Source: CAYLLT01 sp964591605
GTDB taxonomy: Bacteria; Planctomycetota; Phycisphaerae; UBA1845; PWPN01
Assembly (NCBI GenBank): GCA_964591605.1
Contig: CAZQEN010000027.1
Location: forward strand, 1 to 37,628
Direction: 5' to 3'
DNA: 37,628 nucleotides
Below, in pieces: positions 24,781-32,496 of the stretch (positions within the stretch are counted from its first letter, which is position 1; every line of letters begins with the position of its first letter). The translations under genes were made by a program, and so were the position numbers. The notes beneath the pieces were generated by a model that was not told the DNA's origin, ran no database searches, and was given only the letters and a program-made list of their open reading frames with translations.

Positions 24781-26376
24781 GTGGGCAAAATCGTCTCATT
24801 GCCGGAGCTCCTGAGCCGCGCCGAGCAGGCTCGCCGGGCGGGACGAACCATCGTTCACGGCCACGGCTGTTTTGACATCGTCCACCCCGGCCACATCCGC
24901 TACCTCGAATTCGCCCGGCAACAGGGCGACCTCCTAGTCGTCTCGCTCACCGGCGACACGGAAATCGACAAGGGCGCTCAACGCCCCTACATCCCGCAGG
25001 AGCTGCGGGCGGAGAACCTGGCCGCCCTCGAGGCCGTGGATCTGGTCTACATCAATCCGCACCCGACGGCCGAACCGTTGCTCAGCACGCTGCGGCCCGA
25101 CGTCTACGTCAAAGGCAGCGAATACGAACTCAGCCAGGACCCGGGTTTCCTGAAAGAGCAGGAAATCGTACGCGGCTACGGCGGGCGGGTGATCTTCAGC
25201 AGCGGGGACGTGGTCTTCAGCTCAAGCCGACTGATTGAGCTGCTCGGGAGCGACGCCGTTCTCGATTCGCAGCGGCTCTCGGCCATCTGCTCGCGTCATC
25301 AGATCGACGTGCACACGCTCACGCCCCTGCTCCAGCGGTTCGCCCAGCTTCGCGTTCTGGTGATCGGCGACATCATCCTTGATCGGTATGTGTTCTGCGA
25401 TGCGACGGATGTGGCGAGCGAAGCCCCGATGATGTCGCTGTCTCGCCTGAGCGAGCGCACCTACGCGGGCGGCGCGGCCATCATCGCCCGGCACGCCGCC
25501 GGCCTGGGGGCCACGACATATCTGCTGAGCACCACCGCCGACGATGGGGCCTCGCGAGAAGCGCAGCAGACGCTTGCCAGCCATCAGATCGGGACCAGGC
25601 TCCTGCCCTGCCGCCCGCGACTGCCGGAGAAAACCCGCTACCTGGTTGATACCACGAAGGTGCTTCGCGTCGAGGACGCTCATTCCCATCCGCTCGACTC
25701 GGCCTCCGAAGACCAGGCGGTGCAATGGGTCTCCACGATGTGCGAAGGTCTCGATGCCGTCATCTTCTGCGACTTCGGCTACGGAACGATCACCGCGAGC
25801 CTCCTGGACCGCCTGCGTCGCACGTGGGGCCGGCACCGGCCCTTTGTCGCCGCCGACGTGAGCGGGCAGCGCGGACGGCTCCTGCAGTTCAAGTTCGCGG
25901 ACCTGCTCTGCCCGACGGAGCGCGAGCTGCGCCTGGCCCTGCACGATTTTGAACACGGCCTCTCGAACGTGGCCTGGACAGCGCTGGATGCGACGCGGGC
26001 CGGCCGGATGCTCGTGACCATGGCCAAGAAGGGCGTCGTCGTCTTCGACCGCCAGTCGCAGGATTCCCGCAGCGCGGAATGGCGCGGACGGCTGCGCAGC
26101 GAATACCTTCCGTCGCTGGCGGACGTGGTGATCGATCCGCTGGGATGCGGCGATGCCCTGCTGACGGCGACGACGCTGGCCATGGCCGCCGGCGCCACGC
26201 TCATGCAGGCCGCCTACCTGGGATCGGCCGCCGCCGCCATCGAGATCTCCCGCCTGGGAAACGTGCCCGTCGACGCGGGCGCACTGCAGCGCTGGCTCAG
26301 CGGGCGGCTCGAGCTCAGCAGCCATGCGGCACCTGAGGACCTTGCCCTCTCCACGCCCGCCGTGGCACCCTCTTGA
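24781..26376 (+). CDS. Fused nucleotidyltransferase (N) and PfkB-type sugar kinase (C), HldE/RfaE-like with domains in reverse order
   Basis: The product has 531 residues from a GTG without clear Shine-Dalgarno. Residues ~20-155 are a cytidylyltransferase-like domain: GCFDIVHPGHIRYLEFA with the HxGH-type His35/His38, and SSSRLIELL as the second nucleotide motif. Residues ~190-510 are a ribokinase-fold kinase: VLVIGDIILDRY, AGGAAIIARHAAGLGA, and DPLGCGDALL with catalytic Asp458. These two activities match HldE, which makes ADP-glycero-manno-heptose from heptose-7-phosphate, but E. coli HldE has the kinase first. The substrate may be a heptose or another sugar phosphate. A glycosyltransferase gene follows after 19 bases, supporting a role in surface glycan synthesis. 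Confidence 0.88.
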   Translation: MGKIVSLPELLSRAEQARRAGRTIVHGHGCFDIVHPGHIRYLEFARQQGDLLVVSLTGDTEIDKGAQRPYIPQELRAENLAALEAVDLVYINPHPTAEPLLSTLRPDVYVKGSEYELSQDPGFLKEQEIVRGYGGRVIFSSGDVVFSSSRLIELLGSDAVLDSQRLSAICSRHQIDVHTLTPLLQRFAQLRVLVIGDIILDRYVFCDATDVASEAPMMSLSRLSERTYAGGAAIIARHAAGLGATTYLLSTTADDGASREAQQTLASHQIGTRLLPCRPRLPEKTRYLVDTTKVLRVEDAHSHPLDSASEDQAVQWVSTMCEGLDAVIFCDFGYGTITASLLDRLRRTWGRHRPFVAADVSGQRGRLLQFKFADLLCPTERELRLALHDFEHGLSNVAWTALDATRAGRMLVTMAKKGVVVFDRQSQDSRSAEWRGRLRSEYLPSLADVVIDPLGCGDALLTATTLAMAAGATLMQAAYLGSAAAAIEISRLGNVPVDAGALQRWLSGRLELSSHAAPEDLALSTPAVAPS

Positions 26377-26395
26377 CCTGCGGGATGGATCGACC

Positions 26396-27979
26396 ATGGC
26401 GCAAAGCTGCGACGATCAAATCAGCTTCTACATTCCCGCCCGAAACGCGGAGCGGACGCTGCTCGAGTGCGTCCAGAAGGTCCGCGAGCAGACCCGCCCC
26501 CCCGACGAGTTCTTCATCGTTGTGGATCCGCGAAGCACCGATCGCACTTTCGAGGTCGCCCACGCCAGCGGGGTCGCCGTGGTCCAGCAGGAGGGTGCGT
26601 CGCTCGGGGCCGCGCGCAACACTGCCATCCGGAGGGCACGGCACCGCTGGCTGGCCTGCTGTGACAGCGATGTGTTCGTCGAGCCGTCCTGGCTCGAGCG
26701 TCTGGCCGCCGCCCGATCCGCCGGGGCCGCCGGAATCGGAGGACGGACGCTCGAGCGCGTGCGCAGCCTCTGCGACGCCTGGCGCGGCATGCACATGCCC
26801 CACCACTGGGGCCGATACCCGCTGCGCAACCCGTTCATGCTCGTCTCCGAGGTCCTCTTCGACCGCAGCACGCTGCGGGCGATCGGCGGGTATCGCGACG
26901 ACCTGAATTACTACGAGGACAGCGACCTGTGTCAGCGGTTGCGCGACGCTGGTTACGGGCTGCAATACGAGCCGGCAGCCGTCGCTCATCACCAGCGCAC
27001 CGACACGCCTGAGAGCCTGCTGGCGCTTCGATGGAAATACTCGGAATATCGCCAGCGGCATCTGCTCGACACGTTTGCCGGTCTGCTGCAGAAGCTGCAG
27101 ATCAACCGCGAATACGCGCTGACGACTCTCGCCCGGTCGCTGGCCCGCGGACGCCCGGATCTGGCGTATCTCTCGGTTCTACTCTTCTTCCACCATGCGG
27201 TGATGGATCTGCGATCGATGCTCACTCGCCGGCCGCTGCTGGATGCCCGGCAGCGACAAGCCTGCGCGAGCCGCCTGGGCGAGCGGATCGTCCGCGCTGC
27301 GGCCGGACTTCTGTCCGGCCTCGCCGCCCGATTGAGCGAGGATCTGAAAAGCGGGTGCCCGCCGGACTCGCTCGACGAGGGTCCCACGCCGCCTGCGTGG
27401 GATGATTACCTGAAGTCGATCGAAAAGGGCACGCGCGCCTTCTGCGCGGAGCTGAAGGCCATCGAGCCGACCCTGTGCGAGTCAGCCGCAGCCCTTCACG
27501 AGCCCGACGGGACGGGCCGATGCACGTTCGTTCAGCCCGATCCCCAGCAGGTGAGCGAACGCCTGGCGCAACTGCCGCTCGCGCCGGCCATCGACGAGTC
27601 GTTCTGCCAGTGGCTCTCGCAGATCGGCTGCGACTGTGCACAGGTGGTGGGATGTGTGCTGGCAGCCGAGGCCGCGATGCTGGACCGGTGGGCCGGCCGG
27701 GCTCCAGGCGGATCGCTCGATCGCATCGCGATCGTGCCTCACCTGGAAGCGCGAGTCGATCCGCTCCGGGCCTTTGCCGAAATTGAGGCGGCAGCACAGC
27801 GTGCGGTGGTGTGTTACCGCCCGCCTGCCCGGTTCATCGCGGGTCTGGATGTGCCGGGCGCCGCGGATCTGGCCGAGGCGTCCGCCGCCGCAGGCTGGCG
27901 CGTCGAGCAATTCGACACGCTCGTCGGCCGGATCCGCCTGCTGCTGCGACGCGTGGAAACACGCCATCAACGCGATTAG
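26396..27979 (+). CDS. Family 2 glycosyltransferase with unassigned C-terminal domain
   Basis: The product has 527 residues from ATG 26396, 19 bases after the nucleotidyltransferase-kinase stop. Residues ~8-230 are a GT-A fold of family GT2: ISFYIPARNAERTLLECV; GASLGAARNTAIRRA; the metal-binding DSD at 90-92 in CCDSDVFVE; and YYEDSDLCQRLRDAGY with the catalytic ED near 174. Residues ~240-300 hold hydrophobic segments (YLSVLLFFHHAVMDLRSML) that may touch the membrane. The C-terminal ~200 residues are unassigned; the last ~90 (IAIVPHLEARVDPLRAFAEI, then AAAGWRVEQFDTLVGRIRL) vaguely recall the end of a class I methyltransferase, a weak impression only. It likely transfers the sugar activated by its upstream partner. 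Confidence 0.87.
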   Translation: MAQSCDDQISFYIPARNAERTLLECVQKVREQTRPPDEFFIVVDPRSTDRTFEVAHASGVAVVQQEGASLGAARNTAIRRARHRWLACCDSDVFVEPSWLERLAAARSAGAAGIGGRTLERVRSLCDAWRGMHMPHHWGRYPLRNPFMLVSEVLFDRSTLRAIGGYRDDLNYYEDSDLCQRLRDAGYGLQYEPAAVAHHQRTDTPESLLALRWKYSEYRQRHLLDTFAGLLQKLQINREYALTTLARSLARGRPDLAYLSVLLFFHHAVMDLRSMLTRRPLLDARQRQACASRLGERIVRAAAGLLSGLAARLSEDLKSGCPPDSLDEGPTPPAWDDYLKSIEKGTRAFCAELKAIEPTLCESAAALHEPDGTGRCTFVQPDPQQVSERLAQLPLAPAIDESFCQWLSQIGCDCAQVVGCVLAAEAAMLDRWAGRAPGGSLDRIAIVPHLEARVDPLRAFAEIEAAAQRAVVCYRPPARFIAGLDVPGAADLAEASAAAGWRVEQFDTLVGRIRLLLRRVETRHQRD

Positions 27980-28126
27980 GCTTGCGACATCAGGGCTTCG
28001 CGCCTGCGGGCTTCACGGGTCATTCAGATTTCGGTACCGAGGTCGCCGGGTTGAGAAGGTCCGCCACCCCGCAGACCCACCCGCCCGAGCCCGGGGGTCC
28101 AGCGCTGTCCTGAAGGGAGCCTGCCC

Positions 28127-28921
28127 ATGCCGCGCATCCTCATGTGTCCGCCGACGTACTACAACATCGAGTACGAGATCAATCCCTGGATGTCGCGGCT
28201 CCGGTCGGCGCACGCGGAGATCGCCCGCGCGCAGTGGGAGAACCTGCACCGCACGCTCGTCGAAAAATGCGGCGTCACCGTTGAGCAGGTCGAGCCCGTG
28301 CCGGGGCTGCCCGACCTGGTGTTCACCGCCAACGCCGGGCTCATTCACGATCGCACGTGCGTGCTGAGCCGGTTCCGCTTTCCCGTGCGCAGCGGCGAGG
28401 AGCCGGTGTTCGCGGCCTGGTTCCGCGCCCGCGGCTTTGAGGTGGTCGAGCTGCCGGCGGACATTTTCTTCGAGGGCGCCGGAGATGCCCTCTGGTGTGG
28501 AAAAAAACTTTTTGCTGGATATCACTTCCGAAGCGAGATCGCTTCGCACAGTGCCGTCGGCGAGATCCTCGGCCAGCGCGTGCTTTCGCTGCAGCTCGTC
28601 GACCCGCGCTATTACCACCTCGACACGTGCTTCTGTCCGCTCAGCGACGGCAGCGTGATCTACTATCCGCCCGCCTTCGACGCCTATGCCCGGCGGGTCA
28701 TTGAACAGCACATCCCCCACCGCATCGAGGTGAGCGATCCGGACGCCGCCCGCTTCGGCTGCAACGCGGTGTGCATCGACCGGCACGTCGTCCTCTCGGC
28801 CGGCTGCACGAAGCTCATGAACGACCTGGCCGATGCCGGCTTCACCTGTCATCCCGTCAACCTGAGCGAGTACCTCAAGAGCGGGGGCTCGGCCAAGTGT
28901 CTGACCCTTCGGCTCGACTGA
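28127..28921 (+). CDS. Guanidino-group-modifying enzyme, arginine dihydrolase/DDAH/amidinotransferase family
   Basis: The product has 264 residues; AGGGAG lies eight bases before the ATG. The pentein fold is recognisable from MCPPTYYNIEYEINPWM at residues 6-22; LPDLVFTANAGL at 61-72; FFEGAGDAL with Glu116 and Asp120; YYHLDTCFCPL with His164; and GGSAKCLTLRL with nucleophile Cys258. These form the Cys-His-Glu/Asp centre that attacks the guanidino carbon. The EINPWM and FTANAGL motifs are closest, from memory, to the N-terminal domain of cyanobacterial ArgZ/AgrE, which turns arginine into ornithine, CO2 and ammonia; Asn69 would match the Asn reported to favour dihydrolase over deiminase activity. 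Here the domain stands alone. Dimethylarginine hydrolase remains an alternative. Confidence 0.88.
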   Translation: MPRILMCPPTYYNIEYEINPWMSRLRSAHAEIARAQWENLHRTLVEKCGVTVEQVEPVPGLPDLVFTANAGLIHDRTCVLSRFRFPVRSGEEPVFAAWFRARGFEVVELPADIFFEGAGDALWCGKKLFAGYHFRSEIASHSAVGEILGQRVLSLQLVDPRYYHLDTCFCPLSDGSVIYYPPAFDAYARRVIEQHIPHRIEVSDPDAARFGCNAVCIDRHVVLSAGCTKLMNDLADAGFTCHPVNLSEYLKSGGSAKCLTLRLD

Positions 28922-28971
28922 GCGATTCGCCCATGCCGATCGGTGGCCCGACACCGTCCATGCAGGATTGT

Positions 28972-28987
28972 TGCCGCCCGTGCGGCA
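28972..28987. terminator. Small GC hairpin between convergent genes
   Basis: TGCCGC-CCGT-GCGGCA lies between the ends of the arginine-modifying enzyme gene (plus) and the TPR protein gene (minus). No T tract follows on either side, so terminator function is only suggested by position. Confidence 0.3.
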
Positions 28988-29035
28988 TGGGGGTTCAGAT
29001 CGATCAGGGATGGTCCTGGCGCCCGGGCCGCAGGC

Positions 29036-30994
29036 TCACTCGTCCACGACTCCCTGCCCCGAGGAGCCGGTGTCCTGGGTCAGACCGGCGTCGCGGAGGT
29101 TCCGCTCGGCGGCCAGAGATTCCTCGATGGCACTGCGGGACGAACCCGAGGGAGAAGCGCCGCTGCCCTGACCCGACGGCGACGGGGCCGCCGGATCCTG
29201 CAGAGGCTTCGCCTCCAGGAAGATCTTCGCGAGTTCGGCATCATCCTCGAAGCGGTTCTGCACGACCTCGAAGGCACGCCGCGCCAGGTCGCGATGATCG
29301 CTGAAGTGGCGGATGAATCCGAGCACGACCCAGCCGTCGGGCTCGCTCGGGTTCTTCTGGACGTGCTCTTCCAGGGCCTTGAGCTGGCGCGGGAAGTCGT
29401 TGGGATTGCCGTATCGCTCCCGCAGGTCAAAATCGGCGCCCACGACATCGGGCGCCAGCCGCACACCGCGCCGAATCGCCATGGCCGACATCTCGTAGTC
29501 GCCCGTGGCAAAGCGGGCAACGGCGTACGCCAGCCAGGCATCGACGCTGTTCTGGATCTGATTGGCCGCGTCCAGGAACTGCCGGGCGGCTTTCTCGTAA
29601 TCGGCGGCGTTGAACGCCTGCACGCCGTCCTGCATGAACTTCTGGAACTCCGGCGAAGGAGGCTCCGGAGCAGGCCCCGTTGCCTGATCCTGCGGCTGCT
29701 GCTCAGGCGCGGCCGGCGGCGCGTCAGTGGGTGGTGCGGCCGGGGTCGCTTCGCCCTGCGGCGCCGCTTGAGGCGCCTCGGCGGGAGGGGCGACCGGCGC
29801 CTGGCCGGCGGCCTCGCCAGGGGCGGGCAACGGCTCGATCTGGACTTCGGACGGCGCCTGCTCGGGCGCCGGAACGCTCACGACACCCTCGAGCGGCGGC
29901 TCGGCCACATAGCCTTCCGCCGGCGGCATGACATAGCCCGGGTCGGGCTGATAGACCGGGTACGGAACCGGGACCGGGTATGGCTCATACACCGGGTATC
30001 CGTACGACGGATATCCGTAGGACGCACCCGAGAAGAATCCAAAGCCGAATCCGAAGCGGCTCGAGCAACTCGATCCGCAGAACTGACCGTAGTGACCATG
30101 AACGCCGCACGGGCGGATGTACGCCGGGTACCGGTTGCACGGGTAGTAGCCCGGTCTGCGAATGAACGGGGCTCTTCCTGGGACCACGATCGCCCCTCGC
30201 CCACCGGGCCGACCGACGGCGAGGCCGCCACCTGGAACCACCACTCCGCTCTGCGGACGGCGTGTGAAGAAGAAGCCGCCCGGACTGCTCACCCCGCGGG
30301 GCGAAACGCCAGGACCGCCGCCGGAGACCACACCCCGCGGCGAACGCAGGTTGAACGAACTGGTTCCCATCGGGCTGGTACCGCCGGGAGCGCTGCGGGC
30401 AATGACGCTGGGTACTCCGCCTCTGGGCGAAGCGGAGGCACCCGGTCTGGCTGCCGGGGGGATGACACCCGCGACGGCGCTGCCGTTGACGGTCGGCGTA
30501 GGGCCGGTCACGGAGCCACTCCGCGGTATGAACGGCTGCACGGTCGGCGTGCGCGATGTGGGGATGCCGCTCACCTGCGGAACGCCGGCCGCTCGAGGAA
30601 TTCCGGCCGGAGACTGGCCAACGGACGAACCGCTACGCGGCGAGAAGGAGCGCACAGTGGGATTTGTGCCGCGCGAGAACGACCGAATGCTGGGAGAAGC
30701 GGGCGGTATAGATGAGCGGATGTTGGGAGCACTGCGCGGTGAGAGCGACGGCACGCTGGGGCTGCTGCGCGGTGCGGCACTCATTCGCGGAGAGACAGAG
30801 GGACGACTGAAGCTCCGCATCGAGCCACCCGACTGCGAGCGCGTGAACGACCGCGAGGCGCCTCCACTCCCGCTGCTGCCGCGCGAGAAGGAGCGGGCGC
30901 TCGCCCGATCCGCGGCATCGGCCGGGGTGCACAGGGCGATGACAGCCAAGAGCCACCCGCAGGCGGTCGCACGTTTGAACCTGGTTGACTCCAT
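29036..30994 (-). CDS. Secreted Ser/Arg/Pro-rich low-complexity protein with C-terminal TPR region
   Basis: The product has 652 residues from ATG 30994, four to five bases after AGGAG; the upstream ATG at 31021 is less likely. A signal peptide (RATACGWLLAVIALCTPADA) occupies about residues 7-27. Residues ~30-290 are low-complexity Ser/Arg/Pro/Gly with recurring RSFSR and SPRS units. Residues ~290-370 are Gly/Tyr/Pro-rich (YGYPSYGYPVYEPYPVPVPY) with several Cys (CGVHGHYGQFCGSSCSS). A Pro/Ala/Glu stretch leads to tetratricopeptide-like helices at ~470-600 (FMQDGVQAFNAADYEKAARQ). It resembles planctomycete envelope proteins of unknown role; the TPR suggests protein binding. Expression is likely driven by the promoter at 31059-31087. 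Confidence 0.84.
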   Translation of the reverse strand: MESTRFKRATACGWLLAVIALCTPADAADRASARSFSRGSSGSGGASRSFTRSQSGGSMRSFSRPSVSPRMSAAPRSSPSVPSLSPRSAPNIRSSIPPASPSIRSFSRGTNPTVRSFSPRSGSSVGQSPAGIPRAAGVPQVSGIPTSRTPTVQPFIPRSGSVTGPTPTVNGSAVAGVIPPAARPGASASPRGGVPSVIARSAPGGTSPMGTSSFNLRSPRGVVSGGGPGVSPRGVSSPGGFFFTRRPQSGVVVPGGGLAVGRPGGRGAIVVPGRAPFIRRPGYYPCNRYPAYIRPCGVHGHYGQFCGSSCSSRFGFGFGFFSGASYGYPSYGYPVYEPYPVPVPYPVYQPDPGYVMPPAEGYVAEPPLEGVVSVPAPEQAPSEVQIEPLPAPGEAAGQAPVAPPAEAPQAAPQGEATPAAPPTDAPPAAPEQQPQDQATGPAPEPPSPEFQKFMQDGVQAFNAADYEKAARQFLDAANQIQNSVDAWLAYAVARFATGDYEMSAMAIRRGVRLAPDVVGADFDLRERYGNPNDFPRQLKALEEHVQKNPSEPDGWVVLGFIRHFSDHRDLARRAFEVVQNRFEDDAELAKIFLEAKPLQDPAAPSPSGQGSGASPSGSSRSAIEESLAAERNLRDAGLTQDTGSSGQGVVDE

Positions 30995-31058
30995 GGGACT
31001 CCTCGATTCGCTCCGAAGCAACCACAGCGGCGGATCACGGATAGTTGCTTTCTGTTAA

Positions 31059-31087
31059 ATATTATCGCTCGGTAGTGACCCGAGCAA
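31059..31087 (-). promoter_or_regulatory. Promoter with overlapping inverted repeat for the TPR protein gene
   Basis: On the minus strand, TTGCTC (31087-31082), exactly 17 bases, then TAATAT (31064-31059). A 6-bp inverted repeat GCTCGG-N7-CCGAGC (31067-31085) covers the spacer and part of the -35 box, as an operator would. The leader is about 58 bases. Confidence 0.6.
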
Positions 31088-31110
31088 TCAAAATCGACAT
31101 CCGCAAACAA

Positions 31111-31791
31111 CTAGACACGGCCCAACCCCAAAAGTGGGCGCAAATCCGTCCAAGTCCAGTCCGGTATTTCCTGGCCGATATCCGTCATCCGCTCAGCCCG
31201 GTTCACCCAGGCGGTCCGAATCCTTAACCGCTGAGCTCCACCCACATCGCTGTGGAGCGAATCGCCGACATGGACCACCCGATCGGACCGCCAGCCGGTC
31301 AGGTCCAGAGCAGCCCGAAAGATCCCCGCATCCGGTTTATAACTTCTTGCTGTTTCTGACGTTATAATACAATCAAACGTCAGACCCAGGTGCTCGACCG
31401 CCAGTAACAGTTCCCGCTCATCCGCGTTGCTGACAATGCACACCGGCCAGGGAAGGGCCGCTAACACCTCCCGGACCTCGTCAAACAGGCTTGGGCGTGT
31501 CAGATACTCATTGAACATGGCAATATACGGCCCGGGATCGATCTGCCGCTCGTGGGCGGCCAGGGTCTCGATCAGTGTGTCGCGTTCGATCTCTGCCAGG
31601 AGGCGAAAGCCATCTCCGATGCAGGCTTCAATCGCCTCGAAATACTGATGACCCCAGGCGACGGCGAGGTCCTCCCCGCTCACGTTGAGCCCGTGGTCCT
31701 GGACGACCCTCGTGCAGATGGCAACGACCGCGGCGCGGTCACCCGCGGCCACCGTCCCGTAAAAGTCGAGAAAAATCCCGTCCAACTCCAT
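31111..31791 (-). CDS. HAD-superfamily hydrolase
   Basis: The product has 226 residues from ATG 31791. The longer frame from 31815 would read through the TATAAT, so the ATG is preferred. Motif I is LDFYGT with nucleophile Asp9; the usual second Asp, two residues on, is Tyr11, as in haloacid dehalogenases and some phosphatases. Motif II is CIVSNAD, motif III the Lys in SYKPDAGIF, and motif IV HVGDSLHSDV with paired metal-binding Asp. A helical cap lies between motifs I and II (about 20-110). A soluble cytoplasmic phosphatase or dehalogenase is likely; the substrate is unknown. Its stop codon lies 23 bases before the -35 box of the TPR gene promoter, and it is divergent from a small membrane protein gene. 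Confidence 0.9.
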   Translation of the reverse strand: MELDGIFLDFYGTVAAGDRAAVVAICTRVVQDHGLNVSGEDLAVAWGHQYFEAIEACIGDGFRLLAEIERDTLIETLAAHERQIDPGPYIAMFNEYLTRPSLFDEVREVLAALPWPVCIVSNADERELLLAVEHLGLTFDCIITSETARSYKPDAGIFRAALDLTGWRSDRVVHVGDSLHSDVGGAQRLRIRTAWVNRAERMTDIGQEIPDWTWTDLRPLLGLGRV

Positions 31792-31800
31792 GCAGGCCGG

Positions 31801-31806
31801 ATTATA
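31801..31806 (-). promoter_or_regulatory. -10 box of the HAD gene, implying a near-leaderless mRNA
   Basis: A perfect TATAAT on the minus strand ends nine bases before the ATG at 31791, so transcription should start within about three bases of the start codon. No canonical -35 is seen at 16-18 bases. Instead CCCGT-GCGT-ACGGG, a short inverted repeat, occupies that zone and might bind an activator. Confidence 0.5.
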
Positions 31807-31973
31807 GCCGCCCACCTGAACCCGTACGCACGGGAATTGGACGATTGGGCATGAGATCTGTCGCAGCGCCTGGTTGTGCCACCCGCTGAGTCATCGGTCA
31901 GCCGACTGGGCTATACTGGACCTGTCATCGTGATGCCTGCACAACCGGGAACGGCAACTGGGGAGTGTGCAAC

Positions 31974-32354
31974 ATGAAATCCACGTCTGCTCGATGGGTG
32001 GTGCTGGTTCGCTGGGCCGGACGGATCGTGGCGCTCGTTCTGGGGGCGTTTGTGATTCTGTTCATCGTGGGGGAGGGCTTTGTTGCGGGCGGAGGCCCCC
32101 CGCCGCTGTATGTGCTCGTACCCTGGCTCGTGGTTTTGACCGGCTTCGGGCTCGGATGGAAGTACGAGGCCCTCGGCGCAGCGCTGATTCTCACGGCGTT
32201 CGGCTATTTCAACGTGAAGGAACTCCAATACAGCGGGCGTCTTCTGCGGTGGGGCGCGTTCCATCTGCTGCTCATCCCCGCCGCGCTGTTCCTGCTCGCC
32301 TGGTGCGGACAACGGCTGAGTCACAGGGTCGCCGCCCCAAGCGCGGGGGGATGA
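31974..32354 (+). CDS. Small multi-span membrane protein, unknown
   Basis: The product has 126 residues from ATG 31974, eight bases after GGGGAG (a GTG three codons earlier is possible). Four hydrophobic segments are visible: ~15-36 (IVALVLGAFVILFIVGEGF), ~44-60 (LYVLVPWLVVLTGFGLGW), ~64-80 (ALGAALILTAFGYF) and ~95-115 (AFHLLLIPAALFLLAWC). It ends in a short polar tail. No named family is certain, though the pattern is that of small DUF membrane proteins. A TATACT at 31912-31917 may be its -10 box. The gene is convergent with the large glycosidase gene. Confidence 0.75.
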   Translation: MKSTSARWVVLVRWAGRIVALVLGAFVILFIVGEGFVAGGGPPPLYVLVPWLVVLTGFGLGWKYEALGAALILTAFGYFNVKELQYSGRLLRWGAFHLLLIPAALFLLAWCGQRLSHRVAAPSAGG

Positions 32355-32427
32355 ACGACTCGAGAATCGCTCCCGGCCGCTCAGAGGGTCTGTGGGCATT
32401 GTCAGGAAGCCGATTTCCTGCCCAATA

Positions 32428-32477
32428 CGCGGAGGCCGGCGGCTCAACGCTTATTCGTGAGCCACCGGCCTTCCGCG
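32428..32477. terminator. Long inverted repeat between convergent genes
   Basis: The arms CGCGGAGGCCGGCGGCTCA (32428-32446) and TGAGCCACCGGCCTTCCGCG (32458-32477) pair over about 18 bases with one bulge and one mismatch around an 11-base loop. It lies 74 bases after the small membrane protein gene and 20 bases after the glycosidase gene (opposite strand). No T tract is present. A shared transcription-end or mRNA-stabilising hairpin is the likely role. Confidence 0.55.
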
Positions 32478-32496
32478 GCCATGGGTCTTTCTGCTG

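Noticed and set aside
24488..24799. Minus-strand frame of 103 codons before the kinase fusion gene
   Set aside because: No good start codon or Shine-Dalgarno, overlap with the start of the next gene, and a composition that changes along its length; kept only as a possible relic.
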